Source of the DNA: Cryobacterium tagatosivorans | Lineage (GTDB): Bacteria; Actinomycetota; Actinomycetes; Actinomycetales; Microbacteriaceae | Length of the DNA: 64,000 bases | Direction: 5' to 3' | NCBI RefSeq assembly: GCF_004402215.1 | Contig: NZ_SOEZ01000039.1 | Coordinates: 1 to 64,000 of the forward strand | Shown here: positions 6,847-15,790 of the stretch, piece by piece | Numbering within the stretch: the stretch's first letter is position 1 | Layout: each line of letters starts with the position of its first letter | Translations under genes and position numbers: made by a program | The notes under the pieces: generated by a model | The model's input: only the letters and a program-made list of their open reading frames with translations | Database searches by the model: none | Told to the model about the DNA's origin: nothing

Positions 6847-7994
6847 GCCCCGACGGTGAACTCCTGCGGGCGCGGGCCTGAGCCGAGGAAGTGCTCGATG
6901 GCTCCCAGGACCCGGTTCGACGCCCAACCGTCGCCGTAGGGGTTCACCGCCCGCGCCATGGCCTCGTACGCGGCGGGGTCGTCCAGGAGCGCGGCGGCCT
7001 CCGCCACGATCCGGTCCTCGTCGGTGCCGATCAGACGAACCGTTCTCGCCTCCACCGCCTCCGGGCGCTCCGTGGTTTCCCGGAGGACGAGCACGGGCTT
7101 CCCGAGGCTGGGAGCCTCCTCCTGGACGCCCCCGCTGTCGGTGATCACGAGATAGGAGGCGGCCATGGCATAGACCATGTCCACGTAGTCGAGCGGATCC
7201 GTCACGAGCACGTTACGCAGGCCCGCCAGCGGAGGCAGGAGGACGCCGCGCACGGTCGGATTCAGGTGCGCGGGCAGCACGAAGACCACGTCCGGATAGG
7301 CCAGGGCGAGCCGGGCGATGGCGCGGGCGATGCGGGCCATCGGCGCACCCCAGTTCTCGCGGCGATGACTGGTCACCAGCACGACCCGCCCGGCGTCGCC
7401 CAGGCCGGCCAGCGCCGGATTGGTGGGCGGGAGACCGCGCGCCGCCATGTCGAACAGGGCGTCGATCACGGTGTTGCCGGTCACGTGGATCCCGTCGCCG
7501 TCGACGCCCTCGGCCAGCAGGTTCGCCCGGGCCCCCCTGGTCGGAGCGAGATGGAGCGAGGTCAACGCCGTGGTCAGGCGCCGGTTGATCTCCTCCGGGA
7601 AGGGGTCATACCGGTCCAGGGTGCGGAGTCCCGCCTCCACGTGCGCCACCGGGACCTGCGCGTAGAAGGCGGCGAGCGCGGCCGAGAAGACCGTGGTCGT
7701 GTCACCCTGCACGACCACGAGATCCGGCCGCTCGGCCTCGAGGATCGGGCCGAGCCCCTCCACCACGCCCGCGGTGATCCCGGCCAGGTTGGGGCGACCG
7801 CTGATCAGGTCGAGATCGTGCTTCGGGGTGATGCCGAAGAGGGAGTTGACCTGGTCCAGCATCGACCGATGCTGCCCGGTGACGACGATCACCGGCTCAC
7901 AGGTCGCCGAGTCGTCCAGCGCCCGGATCACGGGGGCGAGTTTTATCGCCTCCGGTCGCGTCCCGTAGACCACGAGGACCTTGTGCATTGACAA
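6774..7994 (-). CDS. wecB: UDP-N-acetylglucosamine 2-epimerase (non-hydrolysing)
   Basis: Four hundred and six residues. It interconverts UDP-GlcNAc and UDP-ManNAc (or the uronate analogue in WbpI-type enzymes). Motifs: YGTRPEAIKLAPVI near the start, QGDTTTVFSAALAAFY, HVEAGLRTLDRYDPFPEEIN, TSHRRENWG, and SGGVQEEAPSLGKPVL for UDP binding. The start is taken as TTG at 7994, because GGAGAGG lies 7 nt upstream. The ATG two codons later would leave 13 nt. The C-terminal tail of about 25 residues extends past the usual family length and is encoded antisense to wecC. It is convergent with the P1 operon and transcribed alone. Confidence 0.92.
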   Translation of the reverse strand: MSMHKVLVVYGTRPEAIKLAPVIRALDDSATCEPVIVVTGQHRSMLDQVNSLFGITPKHDLDLISGRPNLAGITAGVVEGLGPILEAERPDLVVVQGDTTTVFSAALAAFYAQVPVAHVEAGLRTLDRYDPFPEEINRRLTTALTSLHLAPTRGARANLLAEGVDGDGIHVTGNTVIDALFDMAARGLPPTNPALAGLGDAGRVVLVTSHRRENWGAPMARIARAIARLALAYPDVVFVLPAHLNPTVRGVLLPPLAGLRNVLVTDPLDYVDMVYAMAASYLVITDSGGVQEEAPSLGKPVLVLRETTERPEAVEARTVRLIGTDEDRIVAEAAALLDDPAAYEAMARAVNPYGDGWASNRVLGAIEHFLGSGPRPQEFTVGAQRHAPLVSKMTLPSSRDFGNVLN

Positions 7995-8296
7995 ACCCGG
8001 ACCTCTCCTCTAGTGACTGGGGCACTACCTGATCAGCGCCGAAGAACGGTGGAAGAACCTCGGCCGGGTTTCGGCCGACCTGCCCCTAATGTCGCCGGAT
8101 TTTCCTGTTCTGTAAAGGCTCACAGCTCCTATTCGAGGTATTCTCAGGCTTCCGGATGGAGTTGGCTTTGGCCGAAAGGCAGTGTGAAGATGGAAGCTCG
8201 GGTAGCGCATTTGGGGGGCTCTTCTGCCATTTCCTTCGGGCGAATGACTAGCGATTTCTGCTGCATTCAAGCCTCAAATCCGCTTGGAGTTCCACA
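7995..8296. other. intergenic region between wecB and the DUF4082/beta-helix gene
   Basis: Three hundred and two bases between divergent genes, so both promoters should lie here. It is less GC-rich than its surroundings. No convincing -35/-10 pair is visible. A lone G6 run (8213-8218) resembles half of the C5/G5 box but has no partner C-run. The 95-codon open frame across it shows no coding features. Confidence 0.4.
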
Positions 8297-9895
8297 ATGA
8301 AACACCGCCTTATACAGTCACGCCCTCGGACAGTGATTCCCCTCGTCGCCGCCATCTTCGCGACCGTGCTGGGACTCGTTGCCGGGGGCCTGAACCTGAA
8401 CGCGTCGTTCAGCAGCGCGGCAACCCTCACCGCCGGAGCCGAGACTCTCTGGGGCACCGCAGCCCCGCTCCGCTCCGCCGTCGCCGGCGAAACCAACAGC
8501 GTGGAGCTGGGGACGAAGTTCACCCCCTCCGTCTCCGGCAAGGTCGTCGGCGTGCGCTACTGGAAGACCAGGGAAAACCGCGGCACCCACGTCGGCAACC
8601 TGTGGAACGGCAGCGGCAAGCGCCTGGCCTCGGCGAAGTTCTCCTCCGAGACCTCCGGCGGCTGGCAGACCGTGAAGTTCGCCACCCCGGTCGCCATCGC
8701 GGCCGGCACGAACTACGTCGCGTCCTACCTCGCCCCCAGGGGCCGGTACAGCTCCACCCCGGACTTCACGGCGACCTCCCTCTCGTCGAAACTGCTCTCC
8801 GCCCCGTCCTCGGACAGCGGCGTGTTCGCCTACGGGGCGACGACCTCCTTCCCGACCAAGTCCTGGCGTTCGTCCGGCTACTGGGTGGATGTGCTCTTTG
8901 TGCCCAGCACCACGGCAACCGCGACGCCGGCACCGGAACCAGCGCCCGCACCGGCGCCCGAGCCGGCCCCGGAACCAGCGCCCGCTCCGGCACCGGAGCC
9001 CGCGCCGGCACCAGCCCCGGCACCCGAGCCCGCGCCCGCCCCCGCACCGGCACCGGAGCCCGCACCGGCTCCCAGCACGATCGGGTCATCCTTCGCCAAT
9101 TCCGGTAACACCGGCCCCGCTGCCGCAGGGTTCACTCCCACGCAGAAGTACACCGGGCCGCTGACCATCACCACGGCGGGAACCGTCATCAAGAACCAGA
9201 TCATCCCCGCCGGACTGCGCATCGAAGCGAATGACGTGACGATCCAGGGCAACATCATCGAGGGCCCGACAGACGAGTCATGGGACCAGGCCGCACTCCA
9301 CGTCGTCGGCGATCGAGTCAAGATCCTCGACAACACGATTCGCGGGAAATCTGCCACCGACTGGACCCAGACCCCCATCAACGGCATCAAGCTGGTGGGC
9401 CAGTACGTCGACTTCAGTCGCAACAACGTCTACTGGATTTCCGGTGACGGGGTCAGCATCTACGGCGACAACGCGAACCTCGTGGGCAACTGGGTGCACG
9501 ACTTCGTCTTCCGGGACGGCGGGGTCCACTACGACGGACTCCACTACCCCGGGCAGGCCGGGGACGACACGACGGCCCCCGCACTGATCAAGGACAACAC
9601 CGTAGAGATGTGGGTGTCCGGGGGCACGAGCGGAATGACGGCGGCGATGGGCTTCCCGGATGTCGCAACCAGGATCGTGGTTGACCACAACCTGGTCGCC
9701 GGCGGCAACTACACGATGTGGGGCGGTGGTTCGGGCATCACGTACACCGACAACCTGTGGTGGACCAAGTTCTCGCCCAAGGTCGGTTACTACGGTCCGA
9801 CCGCGTACATCGGCAAGATCGCCCCGGTCACCTGGACGAACAACCGGTACACCAGCGACGGGGTGACCCCGGGCGCGCTGCTGTCCGGCTACTAA
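8297..9895 (+). CDS. secreted DUF4082 plus right-handed beta-helix protein
   Basis: Five hundred and thirty-two residues. A signal peptide (hydrophobic 14-31, processing near FSSAATLT) is followed by a DUF4082-like beta-sandwich (about 45-205, with GVRYWKTRENRGTHVGNLW and YVASYLAPRGRYS). A Pro/Ala/Glu-rich linker (about 210-258) leads to a pectate-lyase-like beta-helix (about 270-532) with repeated N-x-I/V coils such as VTIQGNIIEG and VDHNLVAGGNYTMWGGGSG. DUF4082 domains occur in secreted carbohydrate-active proteins. The helix could be a polysaccharide lyase, an epimerase or a binding module; no catalytic set is certain. GGAG sits 8 nt upstream of the ATG. Monocistronic, ending in a nested hairpin. 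Confidence 0.82.
   Translation: MKHRLIQSRPRTVIPLVAAIFATVLGLVAGGLNLNASFSSAATLTAGAETLWGTAAPLRSAVAGETNSVELGTKFTPSVSGKVVGVRYWKTRENRGTHVGNLWNGSGKRLASAKFSSETSGGWQTVKFATPVAIAAGTNYVASYLAPRGRYSSTPDFTATSLSSKLLSAPSSDSGVFAYGATTSFPTKSWRSSGYWVDVLFVPSTTATATPAPEPAPAPAPEPAPEPAPAPAPEPAPAPAPAPEPAPAPAPAPEPAPAPSTIGSSFANSGNTGPAAAGFTPTQKYTGPLTITTAGTVIKNQIIPAGLRIEANDVTIQGNIIEGPTDESWDQAALHVVGDRVKILDNTIRGKSATDWTQTPINGIKLVGQYVDFSRNNVYWISGDGVSIYGDNANLVGNWVHDFVFRDGGVHYDGLHYPGQAGDDTTAPALIKDNTVEMWVSGGTSGMTAAMGFPDVATRIVVDHNLVAGGNYTMWGGGSGITYTDNLWWTKFSPKVGYYGPTAYIGKIAPVTWTNNRYTSDGVTPGALLSGY
8926..9073 (+). repeat. Pro-Ala-Pro-Glu coding repeat (interdomain linker)
   Basis: Short degenerate repeats of the type CCGGCACCGGAGCCC encode a PAPEPAPAP linker of about 49 residues joining the DUF4082-like domain to the beta-helix. 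Such tracts are prone to length change by slippage. Confidence 0.85.
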
Positions 9896-9936
9896 CGGCC
9901 CGCCCCGTGTTTGCCTCCCCCGGCGCGGGCTGATCC

Positions 9937-10007
9937 ACACGACGAGAGGCTCCGCATCGGAGTGAGTGCGACTGCACTCACTTGATTGCGGGGGCTCTCG
10001 TTCGTGT
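9937..10007 (+). terminator. nested hairpin after the beta-helix gene
   Basis: The outer stem ACACGACGAGAG (9937-9948) pairs with CTCTCGTTCGTGT (9995-10007) with one bulge. The inner stem AGTGAGTGC (9961-9969) pairs with GCACTCACT (9974-9982) around GACT. There is no T-run, so it may be a weak terminator or an RNA-stabilising 3' structure. Confidence 0.5.
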
Positions 10008-10128
10008 CCGCGCGGGGACGAGGCCGCCGCTCCCTTGAGCGGGAGAGCGGGTCACGCTAACATCACCCGACGACACGCATGATCGCCACGGGACCCGCGC
10101 CCACGAACCGGAAGGGGGCTCTTCTTCC

Positions 10129-11226
10129 GTGATTCCCATCCCTCCACCGCCGGCACCGACCGCCATACCCCGACTGGCCGTCGCCCTGTCCGCAGGCCAG
10201 GAGCCCGCAGCGTGGCGGGCCCGGAACGCGGCAGGGCAGGTCGCCAGCCCGTGGCCCTACGCGCTCAACCTTCTCGAGCGACAGTTCACCCTGCTGCCGA
10301 TCGTCTCGGACAAGCTGGGCCCCGGCCGGTTGGCCCGGCTGTGGCTCAGGTCGTTGACGGGCTTCCGGAACACCCCGGGCAACCGGGAGACGGCCGAGGT
10401 GGAGTACTCCCTCTCCTGGGACGAGCACATGGCCCTCCGCTCCCTGGCCCTCGTGAACGCGAGGCGGTACGTCTCCGGCCTGATTTGGCTGTCCGATGAT
10501 GTCGCCACCGGCACAGAGCGGCTCAGGAGACTCCTGTTCCGGTCTGTGCTGCGCGAGCTTGACGGGATCTTCTTCTCCAGCCGGGCACAGCTCGAGATCA
10601 CACGGTCCTGGCTGAGGAAATCGAGCATTGCGCTCGAGTGGATTCCGATGGGGGTCGATCCGGATTTCTTCCCCCGGTACGCGTATCCGGCGTCCCCGTT
10701 TGTGTTCAGCATGGGCTCCGACAAGCACAGGGATCCCGAGACGCTCGGTCGGGCGCTGGCGCTGGTCCTGGACAGGAACCCGGAAGCGGAAATCCTCGTC
10801 CAGACCAACCGCCCGGAGGCGTTCCCTCGCGGGATTGAGACCGTCGAACGCCTGGGCGGGGAGGACATCCGACGCAATTTCGAGCGAGCGAGTGTCGTCG
10901 TCATTGCCACATTGCCGAACGTCCACGTCTCCGGAATCACGGTGGCGCTCGAGGGAATGTCATCCGGCCGGCCGATTGTCATGACCGCCAACCCCGGACT
11001 CGACGACTACGTGCGAGAGGGTGAGAGCGGCTTCCTGACTCGACCGGGCGACCCAGAGGAGTTTGCGGCCAGGATTGCCCAGATCCTGGCCGACCCGGCC
11101 ATGGGCGAGCGGATGGGCCTCTCGGCTCGGCACTCCGTGGACTCCACGTTCAACGTGACCGTCATGAATGACGCAATCGCACGTTTCATCGCCGGGATAC
11201 CCCTGGACGGTCCTCCCCGACGCTGA
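10129..11226 (+). CDS. GT4-like glycosyltransferase
   Basis: Three hundred and sixty-five residues, soluble. The C-terminal Rossmann half has SMGSDKHRDPETLGRAL, a donor-binding region IVVALEGMSS-like (GITVALEGMSSGRPIV) and GESGFLTRPGDPEEFAARI, typical of GT-B glycosyltransferases of family 4. Donor and acceptor cannot be told from sequence. GTG start with GGAAGGGGG about 10 nt upstream; GAAG/CTTC flanking this site could form a small hairpin. It stands alone between a beta-helix gene and a convergent GT2 gene and is likely one of the repeat-unit transferases. Confidence 0.85.
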   Translation: MIPIPPPPAPTAIPRLAVALSAGQEPAAWRARNAAGQVASPWPYALNLLERQFTLLPIVSDKLGPGRLARLWLRSLTGFRNTPGNRETAEVEYSLSWDEHMALRSLALVNARRYVSGLIWLSDDVATGTERLRRLLFRSVLRELDGIFFSSRAQLEITRSWLRKSSIALEWIPMGVDPDFFPRYAYPASPFVFSMGSDKHRDPETLGRALALVLDRNPEAEILVQTNRPEAFPRGIETVERLGGEDIRRNFERASVVVIATLPNVHVSGITVALEGMSSGRPIVMTANPGLDDYVREGESGFLTRPGDPEEFAARIAQILADPAMGERMGLSARHSVDSTFNVTVMNDAIARFIAGIPLDGPPRR

Positions 11227-11254
11227 AGCTGCCCGGACTGGCCGCCCCGTCGCG

Positions 11255-12163
11255 TCACGAGCTGGGTCGAGCCACCCCTCGCACATTGCCGAGCAGGGCC
11301 CACGCCGCGGCGCGACGGGTCGGCCGCGCCGCGCGGATCAGTTCCCCGAGGAAGACCCCCGACCAGAACAGCGCCGTGCGTGCCGCCCCGTGACGAGACC
11401 GGAACAGCTTCACGCGGTTCCGGGACAAGAGCGAGAAGAGAGCCGGAGACTCGTGGGACTCACCCTCATGATGAACGGCGACGGCCTCGGGTGTGTACCT
11501 GAGTGCGAACCCCGCGTCCCGGGCCCGGAGTGCGAAGTCCGTTTCCTCGGAATAGAGGAAGTAGGTTTCGTCCCAGGCGCCAACCCGGGCCAGGCACTCC
11601 CTCGAGATGAGCATGGCCGCCCCGGTTGCCCAGTCTGCTTCGGTTCGCCGGTCATAGGCCTCCGCCCGTGTTTCGACCTCACCGAGGGGCGGAAAGCGGC
11701 CGGCCCTCCGGCCACCGAGGAGCGCCTCCCCCCACGCCCTGAGCACGGTCGGCTCCCTGCGGAGCGACAGGCGGAGCGCACCGAATTCATCCACGAGCCT
11801 CGGGACGACGATCCCGGCTCCCGATTCCCGGAGTTCCTCCAGCATCGACTGAATTGTGGTCGGCCCGAGCCGGATGTCCGGATTGAGCAGCAGGTAGCTG
11901 TCGCAGTCGCCTGCGGCCGCCATCCCGGCGTTCATCCCGGCGGCGTAGCCCGCGTTGCGCCCCGCCTGGAGGACCTCGGCATCGGGCATGAGCTCGCGCA
12001 CGACCTGCACCGTGCTGTCGGATGAGGCATTGTCGACCACGATGAGCCTGACCGACCCGTCGAGGCGGGAGCCCTGGACGGATCGCAGGAGGCCCTCGAT
12101 GACGCCGGCGCTGTTCCAGGTCACAACGACGACAGCTACGCGTGTGTCGTGTCCCGACCCCAT
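11255..12163 (-). CDS. GT2 glycosyltransferase, rhamnosyltransferase-like (WbbL type)
   Basis: Three hundred and two residues. GT-A fold with VAVVVVTWNSAGVIEGLL at the N-terminus, VDNASSDST, a DxD-equivalent in LLLNPDIRLG, and WATGAAMLISRECL with YFLYSEETDFALRAR. This set is typical of WbbL-like dTDP-rhamnosyltransferases, although no dTDP-rhamnose genes lie in the window, so the donor is uncertain. Transcribed away from the following GT2 gene across a 120-base divergent spacer. Confidence 0.88.
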   Translation of the reverse strand: MGSGHDTRVAVVVVTWNSAGVIEGLLRSVQGSRLDGSVRLIVVDNASSDSTVQVVRELMPDAEVLQAGRNAGYAAGMNAGMAAAGDCDSYLLLNPDIRLGPTTIQSMLEELRESGAGIVVPRLVDEFGALRLSLRREPTVLRAWGEALLGGRRAGRFPPLGEVETRAEAYDRRTEADWATGAAMLISRECLARVGAWDETYFLYSEETDFALRARDAGFALRYTPEAVAVHHEGESHESPALFSLLSRNRVKLFRSRHGAARTALFWSGVFLGELIRAARPTRRAAAWALLGNVRGVARPSS

Positions 12164-12263
12164 AGACGTGCCCTCCGCCCAATCCCCGGCGCCGGAAATC
12201 TTTCGCGCTGTTCGACATTCTCACGCCGGTCAAACTGCGCTTTAGTGTAGCTTGTACCCCCAA

Positions 12264-12275
12264 CCTCCCGGGAGG
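12264..12275 (+). promoter_or_regulatory. palindrome covering the ribosome binding site of the GT2 gene
   Basis: CCTCCCGGGAGG is a perfect 12-bp palindrome whose right half is the GGGAGG Shine-Dalgarno of the gene at 12284. It is preceded by ACCCCCAA. Self-pairing, or pairing between transcripts, could mask the site. Confidence 0.45.
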
Positions 12276-12283
12276 AACCGACC

Positions 12284-13138
12284 ATGCCCCACGCGCAGCC
12301 ATCGGCGACGATCGTGATTCCGGCCCACAACGAGGTGTCCGGGCTGGGCCGGCTCCTTCCTCTCCTGCTCGGGTCGGCCGCCCCCGGGGAGTTCCGGGTC
12401 ATCGTCGTCTGCAACGGGTGCTCCGACGGGAGCGCGGCCGAGGCGCGGAGGCACGGCAGCGACGTCGAGGTCGTCGAGCTGGCCCAGCCCTCCAAGGCCG
12501 CCGCACTCGCCGCGGGCGGAGCCCTGGTCCGGGCCTACCCGGTCGCCTTCGTGGATGCCGATGTCGCCCTCGACACGGAGAGCGTTCGCGGGCTCGTGGC
12601 CCTCCTCGGCCGGCCGGGGCTCCTCGCGGCCGCTCCGACACGTCGACTGGAGCGCGGGCGAGTCTCCCGCCCCGCAGGCTGGTACTACGACATCTGGGAG
12701 CGACTTCCCGGCGTGAGAGCAGGGCTCTTCGGCCGCGGCGTCATTGTGCTCTCCGAGGCCGGCTTCCGCCGAGTGTCGGCCCTGCCCCAATTCGTCTCCG
12801 ACGACCTCGCCTTCTCCGAGTCGTTCCAGCCGGGCGAGCGCGGCATCTCCGAAGACTCCGTTGTGTCCGTCTGGCCGGCGCGGACCTGGCGCTCCCTCGT
12901 GCTGCGCCGCGTGCGCGTCGTGCAGGGCAATCGTGAACTCCATGAGGCCGGGCGAGTCTCGGAATCCGCGTCGACGAGCGTCGGCGACCTCCTCGGGATC
13001 GTTCGAGCGGAACCCCGGATGGCAACCCGGCTCCCGGTCTTCCTGGTGACGACGATCCTCTCCCGGCTGCTCGAGCGCCGTATGCGCGGGAGTCGGACCA
13101 GCACGTGGATGCGCGACGAGACGAGCCGGGCGACATGA
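12284..13138 (+). CDS. GT2 family glycosyltransferase
   Basis: Two hundred and eighty-four residues. GT-A fold: TIVIPAHNEVSGLGRLL, VVCNGCSDGSA, the nucleotide-binding KAAALAAGGA, and the DxD motif in AFVDADVALD. The C-terminal part (LPQFVSDDLAFSESF) resembles the acceptor region of dolichol-phosphate-like or hopene-associated GT2 enzymes. There are no obvious membrane helices. GGGAGG lies 8-9 nt upstream of the ATG. Its TGA overlaps the start of the next gene (ATGA at 13135), so it is co-translated with a GT-B enzyme. Confidence 0.85.
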   Translation: MPHAQPSATIVIPAHNEVSGLGRLLPLLLGSAAPGEFRVIVVCNGCSDGSAAEARRHGSDVEVVELAQPSKAAALAAGGALVRAYPVAFVDADVALDTESVRGLVALLGRPGLLAAAPTRRLERGRVSRPAGWYYDIWERLPGVRAGLFGRGVIVLSEAGFRRVSALPQFVSDDLAFSESFQPGERGISEDSVVSVWPARTWRSLVLRRVRVVQGNRELHEAGRVSESASTSVGDLLGIVRAEPRMATRLPVFLVTTILSRLLERRMRGSRTSTWMRDETSRAT

Positions 13139-14322
13139 CCCGCGGTCGACGTGACGGGGCGCCGAAGGGCAGGTTCGGCAACCAGGACTGGGCCGGGCTC
13201 GTCGTCATCATGTCCGGAGTCTCCTGGGACGACACCTGGCTTTCGGAGAAACACCTGGCCATCCACCTGTCGCGTTATCTGCCGGTGCTCTTCGTCGACC
13301 CGGCAATCTCCTACCTGACCCCGCTCAACAAGCCGGCCCTGCGCGGGTCGACCAGGGGGCCGCGCCTGCGAGTGGTCGACCGGAACCTGGCCAGGCTGAC
13401 CCCGATCACGATCCCGGGCATCAGCCGACGCGGGCTGCGCGACATCGCGGCCTGGGCCACCCGGCGCAGCATCGCTCGCGCGGTCCGCCGCCTCGCCGCA
13501 CGGCCCGCGGCGCTCGTGGTCGCCTCCCTCGACGACGTTTTCGACGCGTGCGACGCCGGGATGAAGGTGATGTACGGCACCGACGATTGGATCGCCGGCG
13601 GCAGCCTGATGGGCCTGCCGACGGCGTGGCTGCGGCAGCGCGAGCGCGCCCAGCTGCGGAAGGCGGACGTGGTCGTGGCCGTGTCAGACACGCTGGCCGC
13701 CCGGTGGTCGGCGGAGGCTCGGTCCGTGGTCGTCATACCGAACGGATGCGACACCGACCACTTCTCTCGCACGGACGCGGCGCAACCCGCCGAGGAAGTG
13801 ACCCTGCCCGACCCGGTGGCGGGGTTCATCGGTCACCTGTCGGACCGGATCGACATCGACGCGCTGGAGCGAGTCGCCGAATCCGGCGCGTCGCTCCTCC
13901 TCATCGGGCCGCGCCAGTCGACGTTCGACCTGGAACGGATGGATGCCCTGCTGGCCCACGACAACGTCCAGTGGGTCGGCCCCCAGCCCTTCGAGCGACT
14001 GCCGTCGTTCATGAAGCGGATCGCGGTGGGCCTCACCCCCTACACCGACAGCGATTTCAACCGCAGCAGCGATCCCCTGAAAACCCTCGAATACCTGGCC
14101 GCGGGCAAGCCCGCGGTGGTCAGCGATCTGCCCAGCACCCGGCGGATACCCGCTGACCTCATCGACGTCAGCCCGAACTCGGACTCCTTCGCCGACCTGG
14201 CAGGGCGGGCCCTCGCACGCGGGACGGACGCCGAACTGGCGCGCAAACGCATGGACTATGCCCGAAGTCAGAGCTGGGATGCGCGGGCGCGCGACTTCGT
14301 GAGGCTGTTCGAGGGTTCCTGA
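13135..14322 (+). CDS. GT-B glycosyltransferase (GT1/GT4-like)
   Basis: Three hundred and ninety-five residues. The N-terminal half has GVSWDDTWLSEKHLAIHLS and VLFVDPAISYLTPL. The C-terminal half has VVAVSDTLAARW, VVIPNGCDTDHFSR, GFIGHLSDRIDIDALE and DPLKTLEYLAAGKPAVVSD, the usual GT4 donor site. This pattern matches glycosyltransferases often found in actinobacterial and cyanobacterial EPS loci. It starts inside the stop of the preceding GT2 gene and ends 55 bases inside the antisense Wzz-like gene. Confidence 0.88.
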   Translation: MTRGRRDGAPKGRFGNQDWAGLVVIMSGVSWDDTWLSEKHLAIHLSRYLPVLFVDPAISYLTPLNKPALRGSTRGPRLRVVDRNLARLTPITIPGISRRGLRDIAAWATRRSIARAVRRLAARPAALVVASLDDVFDACDAGMKVMYGTDDWIAGGSLMGLPTAWLRQRERAQLRKADVVVAVSDTLAARWSAEARSVVVIPNGCDTDHFSRTDAAQPAEEVTLPDPVAGFIGHLSDRIDIDALERVAESGASLLLIGPRQSTFDLERMDALLAHDNVQWVGPQPFERLPSFMKRIAVGLTPYTDSDFNRSSDPLKTLEYLAAGKPAVVSDLPSTRRIPADLIDVSPNSDSFADLAGRALARGTDAELARKRMDYARSQSWDARARDFVRLFEGS

Positions 14323-14984
14323 GGACCGTCGGGCCCGTCCCGGTGTCCCGGCCCTGGGCCGGCTCCCCGCGCAGGTCCGAGGCTGCCGAGGATGCCCAGG
14401 GTCAGCATGACGCCGGCCAGGACCGTCGCGGCGAGAGCTCGGACTCGACTGCCGTCCTCCACGCGGAGCTGGGGCGCGGGCGGGTTGAGCCGCGTGCGGA
14501 CGCGGTCTTCCGCCGGGACGGCCTCGGCATCCTGCATGCGGGTCAGGGTGGACTCCACCGCCTGGAGGGCGCGCGTCATCTGGCTCTGGGCCTCCGCCCG
14601 GGTCGCCCCGACGGCCTGCACATCCAGGACGGGGTCATCGAACTGGTACTTCCATTGCCCGCCCGCATTGACGTGCCTCACCTCGAACCCGTCGTGGTAG
14701 CCCGCACGCGCCAGGGTGACGTCTCCCGAGACGGACTCGGGTATGTCGCCCGTTCCCCGGATTTCCCGCGCCACCGCCCCTGCCAGGTGGACCAGCGACC
14801 TGGAGCTGTCGGCGTAGCCGTTCGGTTCGTCGGAGATCGGCGGCAGGAGAACGACCCGCACGTGCGAGGAATAGACCTCGGGGACCGATATCACCCAGAA
14901 GACGGCGGTGGCCGTCAGCAGCAGACCGGCCAGTGTCACGCCCCAGCGGCGCACCGCGGAACCGAGCAAATCCCAGATGGTCAT
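14268..14984 (-). CDS. Wzz-like chain-length/co-polymerase membrane protein
   Basis: Two hundred and thirty-eight residues. One membrane helix near the N-terminus (about 14-35), an extracytoplasmic domain containing SHVRVVLLPPISDEPNGY, and a second helix at about 180-205. This is the layout of Wzz/YveK-type co-polymerases without a kinase. The ATG at 14984 is chosen because GAGGAG lies about 10 nt upstream. A longer frame adds 11 Arg-rich residues. Divergent from a second Wzz-like gene with which it shares plan and the VRVVLLPP/SSILLLPP motif. Its role is probably to set polymer length with one of the Wzy-like proteins. Confidence 0.78.
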   Translation of the reverse strand: MTIWDLLGSAVRRWGVTLAGLLLTATAVFWVISVPEVYSSHVRVVLLPPISDEPNGYADSSRSLVHLAGAVAREIRGTGDIPESVSGDVTLARAGYHDGFEVRHVNAGGQWKYQFDDPVLDVQAVGATRAEAQSQMTRALQAVESTLTRMQDAEAVPAEDRVRTRLNPPAPQLRVEDGSRVRALAATVLAGVMLTLGILGSLGPARGAGPGPGHRDGPDGPQEPSNSLTKSRARASQL

Positions 14985-15069
14985 GGCGCGGCGGCTCCTC
15001 TGGACAGGGCGCACCATCCGGGTATCATGCCGTCAAGCTAACATTGCGCCCAAGCGAAGGGAAGCCCTG

Positions 15070-15783
15070 ATGGACCTGGCCGAACTCCTGCGTGCGGTGG
15101 GTCGGCGCTGGTATGTCCTGGTCCTCGGCCTGCTCACGATCGCGGGCCTGGTTTTCCTCACCCTGCGGTTCGTGCCCGTGACGTATGACGCGAAATCCTC
15201 CATTCTCCTGCTGCCTCCCGCGAGCGCGGCAGAGAAGAGCGGGAACCCCTTTCTCGACCTCGGCGGTCTAGATCTCGTGGCGGGCGTGCTCGGCAAGTCG
15301 CTCACCGATTCCGAGTCGGTTCGGAGCATCATCCCCGGCGACTCGAAGGGCGAATACACCGTCCAGAAGGATGCGAGCGTGTCCGGATCCGTGCTGGAAG
15401 TCGCCGCCTCCGGCGCTTCGCCCCGGGAGGCCTTCGCTACCCTGGACGCGGTGCTGGCTCTCGCCACGGAGAGGCTGGACCAGTTGCAGACCGCGGCGGG
15501 TGCGCAGGCGAATGCTCACGTGCGGCTGATGGTCATCACCAACAACACGATCGCTGAAGCCAACATCGCCTCCCTGGTCCGCGCACTCATCGTCGTCGTG
15601 GGGGGCGGACTCGCCCTGACGCTGCTCCTCACCGTGACGATCGATTCCGCGGTCCGTCGGCGGAGGGCGAAGAAGGTCGAGCGGCAGCACCGCCAGGCCC
15701 TCGCGAGGCCTCCGGCGCCCCCGGCGCCGCCGCCCGGACGTTCTGAGTCCGCGGAGCCGGCGCTGGTTGGCGAGAGAGAGTGA
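15070..15783 (+). CDS. Wzz-like chain-length/co-polymerase membrane protein
   Basis: Two hundred and thirty-seven residues. N-terminal DLAELLRAVGRRWYVLVLG leads into helix 1 (about 15-33). An outer domain with KSSILLLPPASAAEKSGNPF follows, then helix 2 (about 178-200) and a basic Pro-rich cytoplasmic tail. It lacks the ATPase domain of BY-kinases. AAGGGAAG lies 5 nt upstream of the ATG. Seven bases separate it from the Wzy-like polymerase, so the pair probably works as one polymerisation unit. Confidence 0.8.
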   Translation: MDLAELLRAVGRRWYVLVLGLLTIAGLVFLTLRFVPVTYDAKSSILLLPPASAAEKSGNPFLDLGGLDLVAGVLGKSLTDSESVRSIIPGDSKGEYTVQKDASVSGSVLEVAASGASPREAFATLDAVLALATERLDQLQTAAGAQANAHVRLMVITNNTIAEANIASLVRALIVVVGGGLALTLLLTVTIDSAVRRRRAKKVERQHRQALARPPAPPAPPPGRSESAEPALVGERE

Positions 15784-15790
15784 TCCTGCG

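Noticed and set aside
8013..8300. 95-codon frame upstream of the beta-helix gene
   Set aside because: No ribosome binding site or family features, and it runs through the expected promoter region.
8926..9073. Short repeats that might suggest a CRISPR array
   Set aside because: Units are degenerate, in frame and encode a PAPE linker; there are no spacers and no cas genes.
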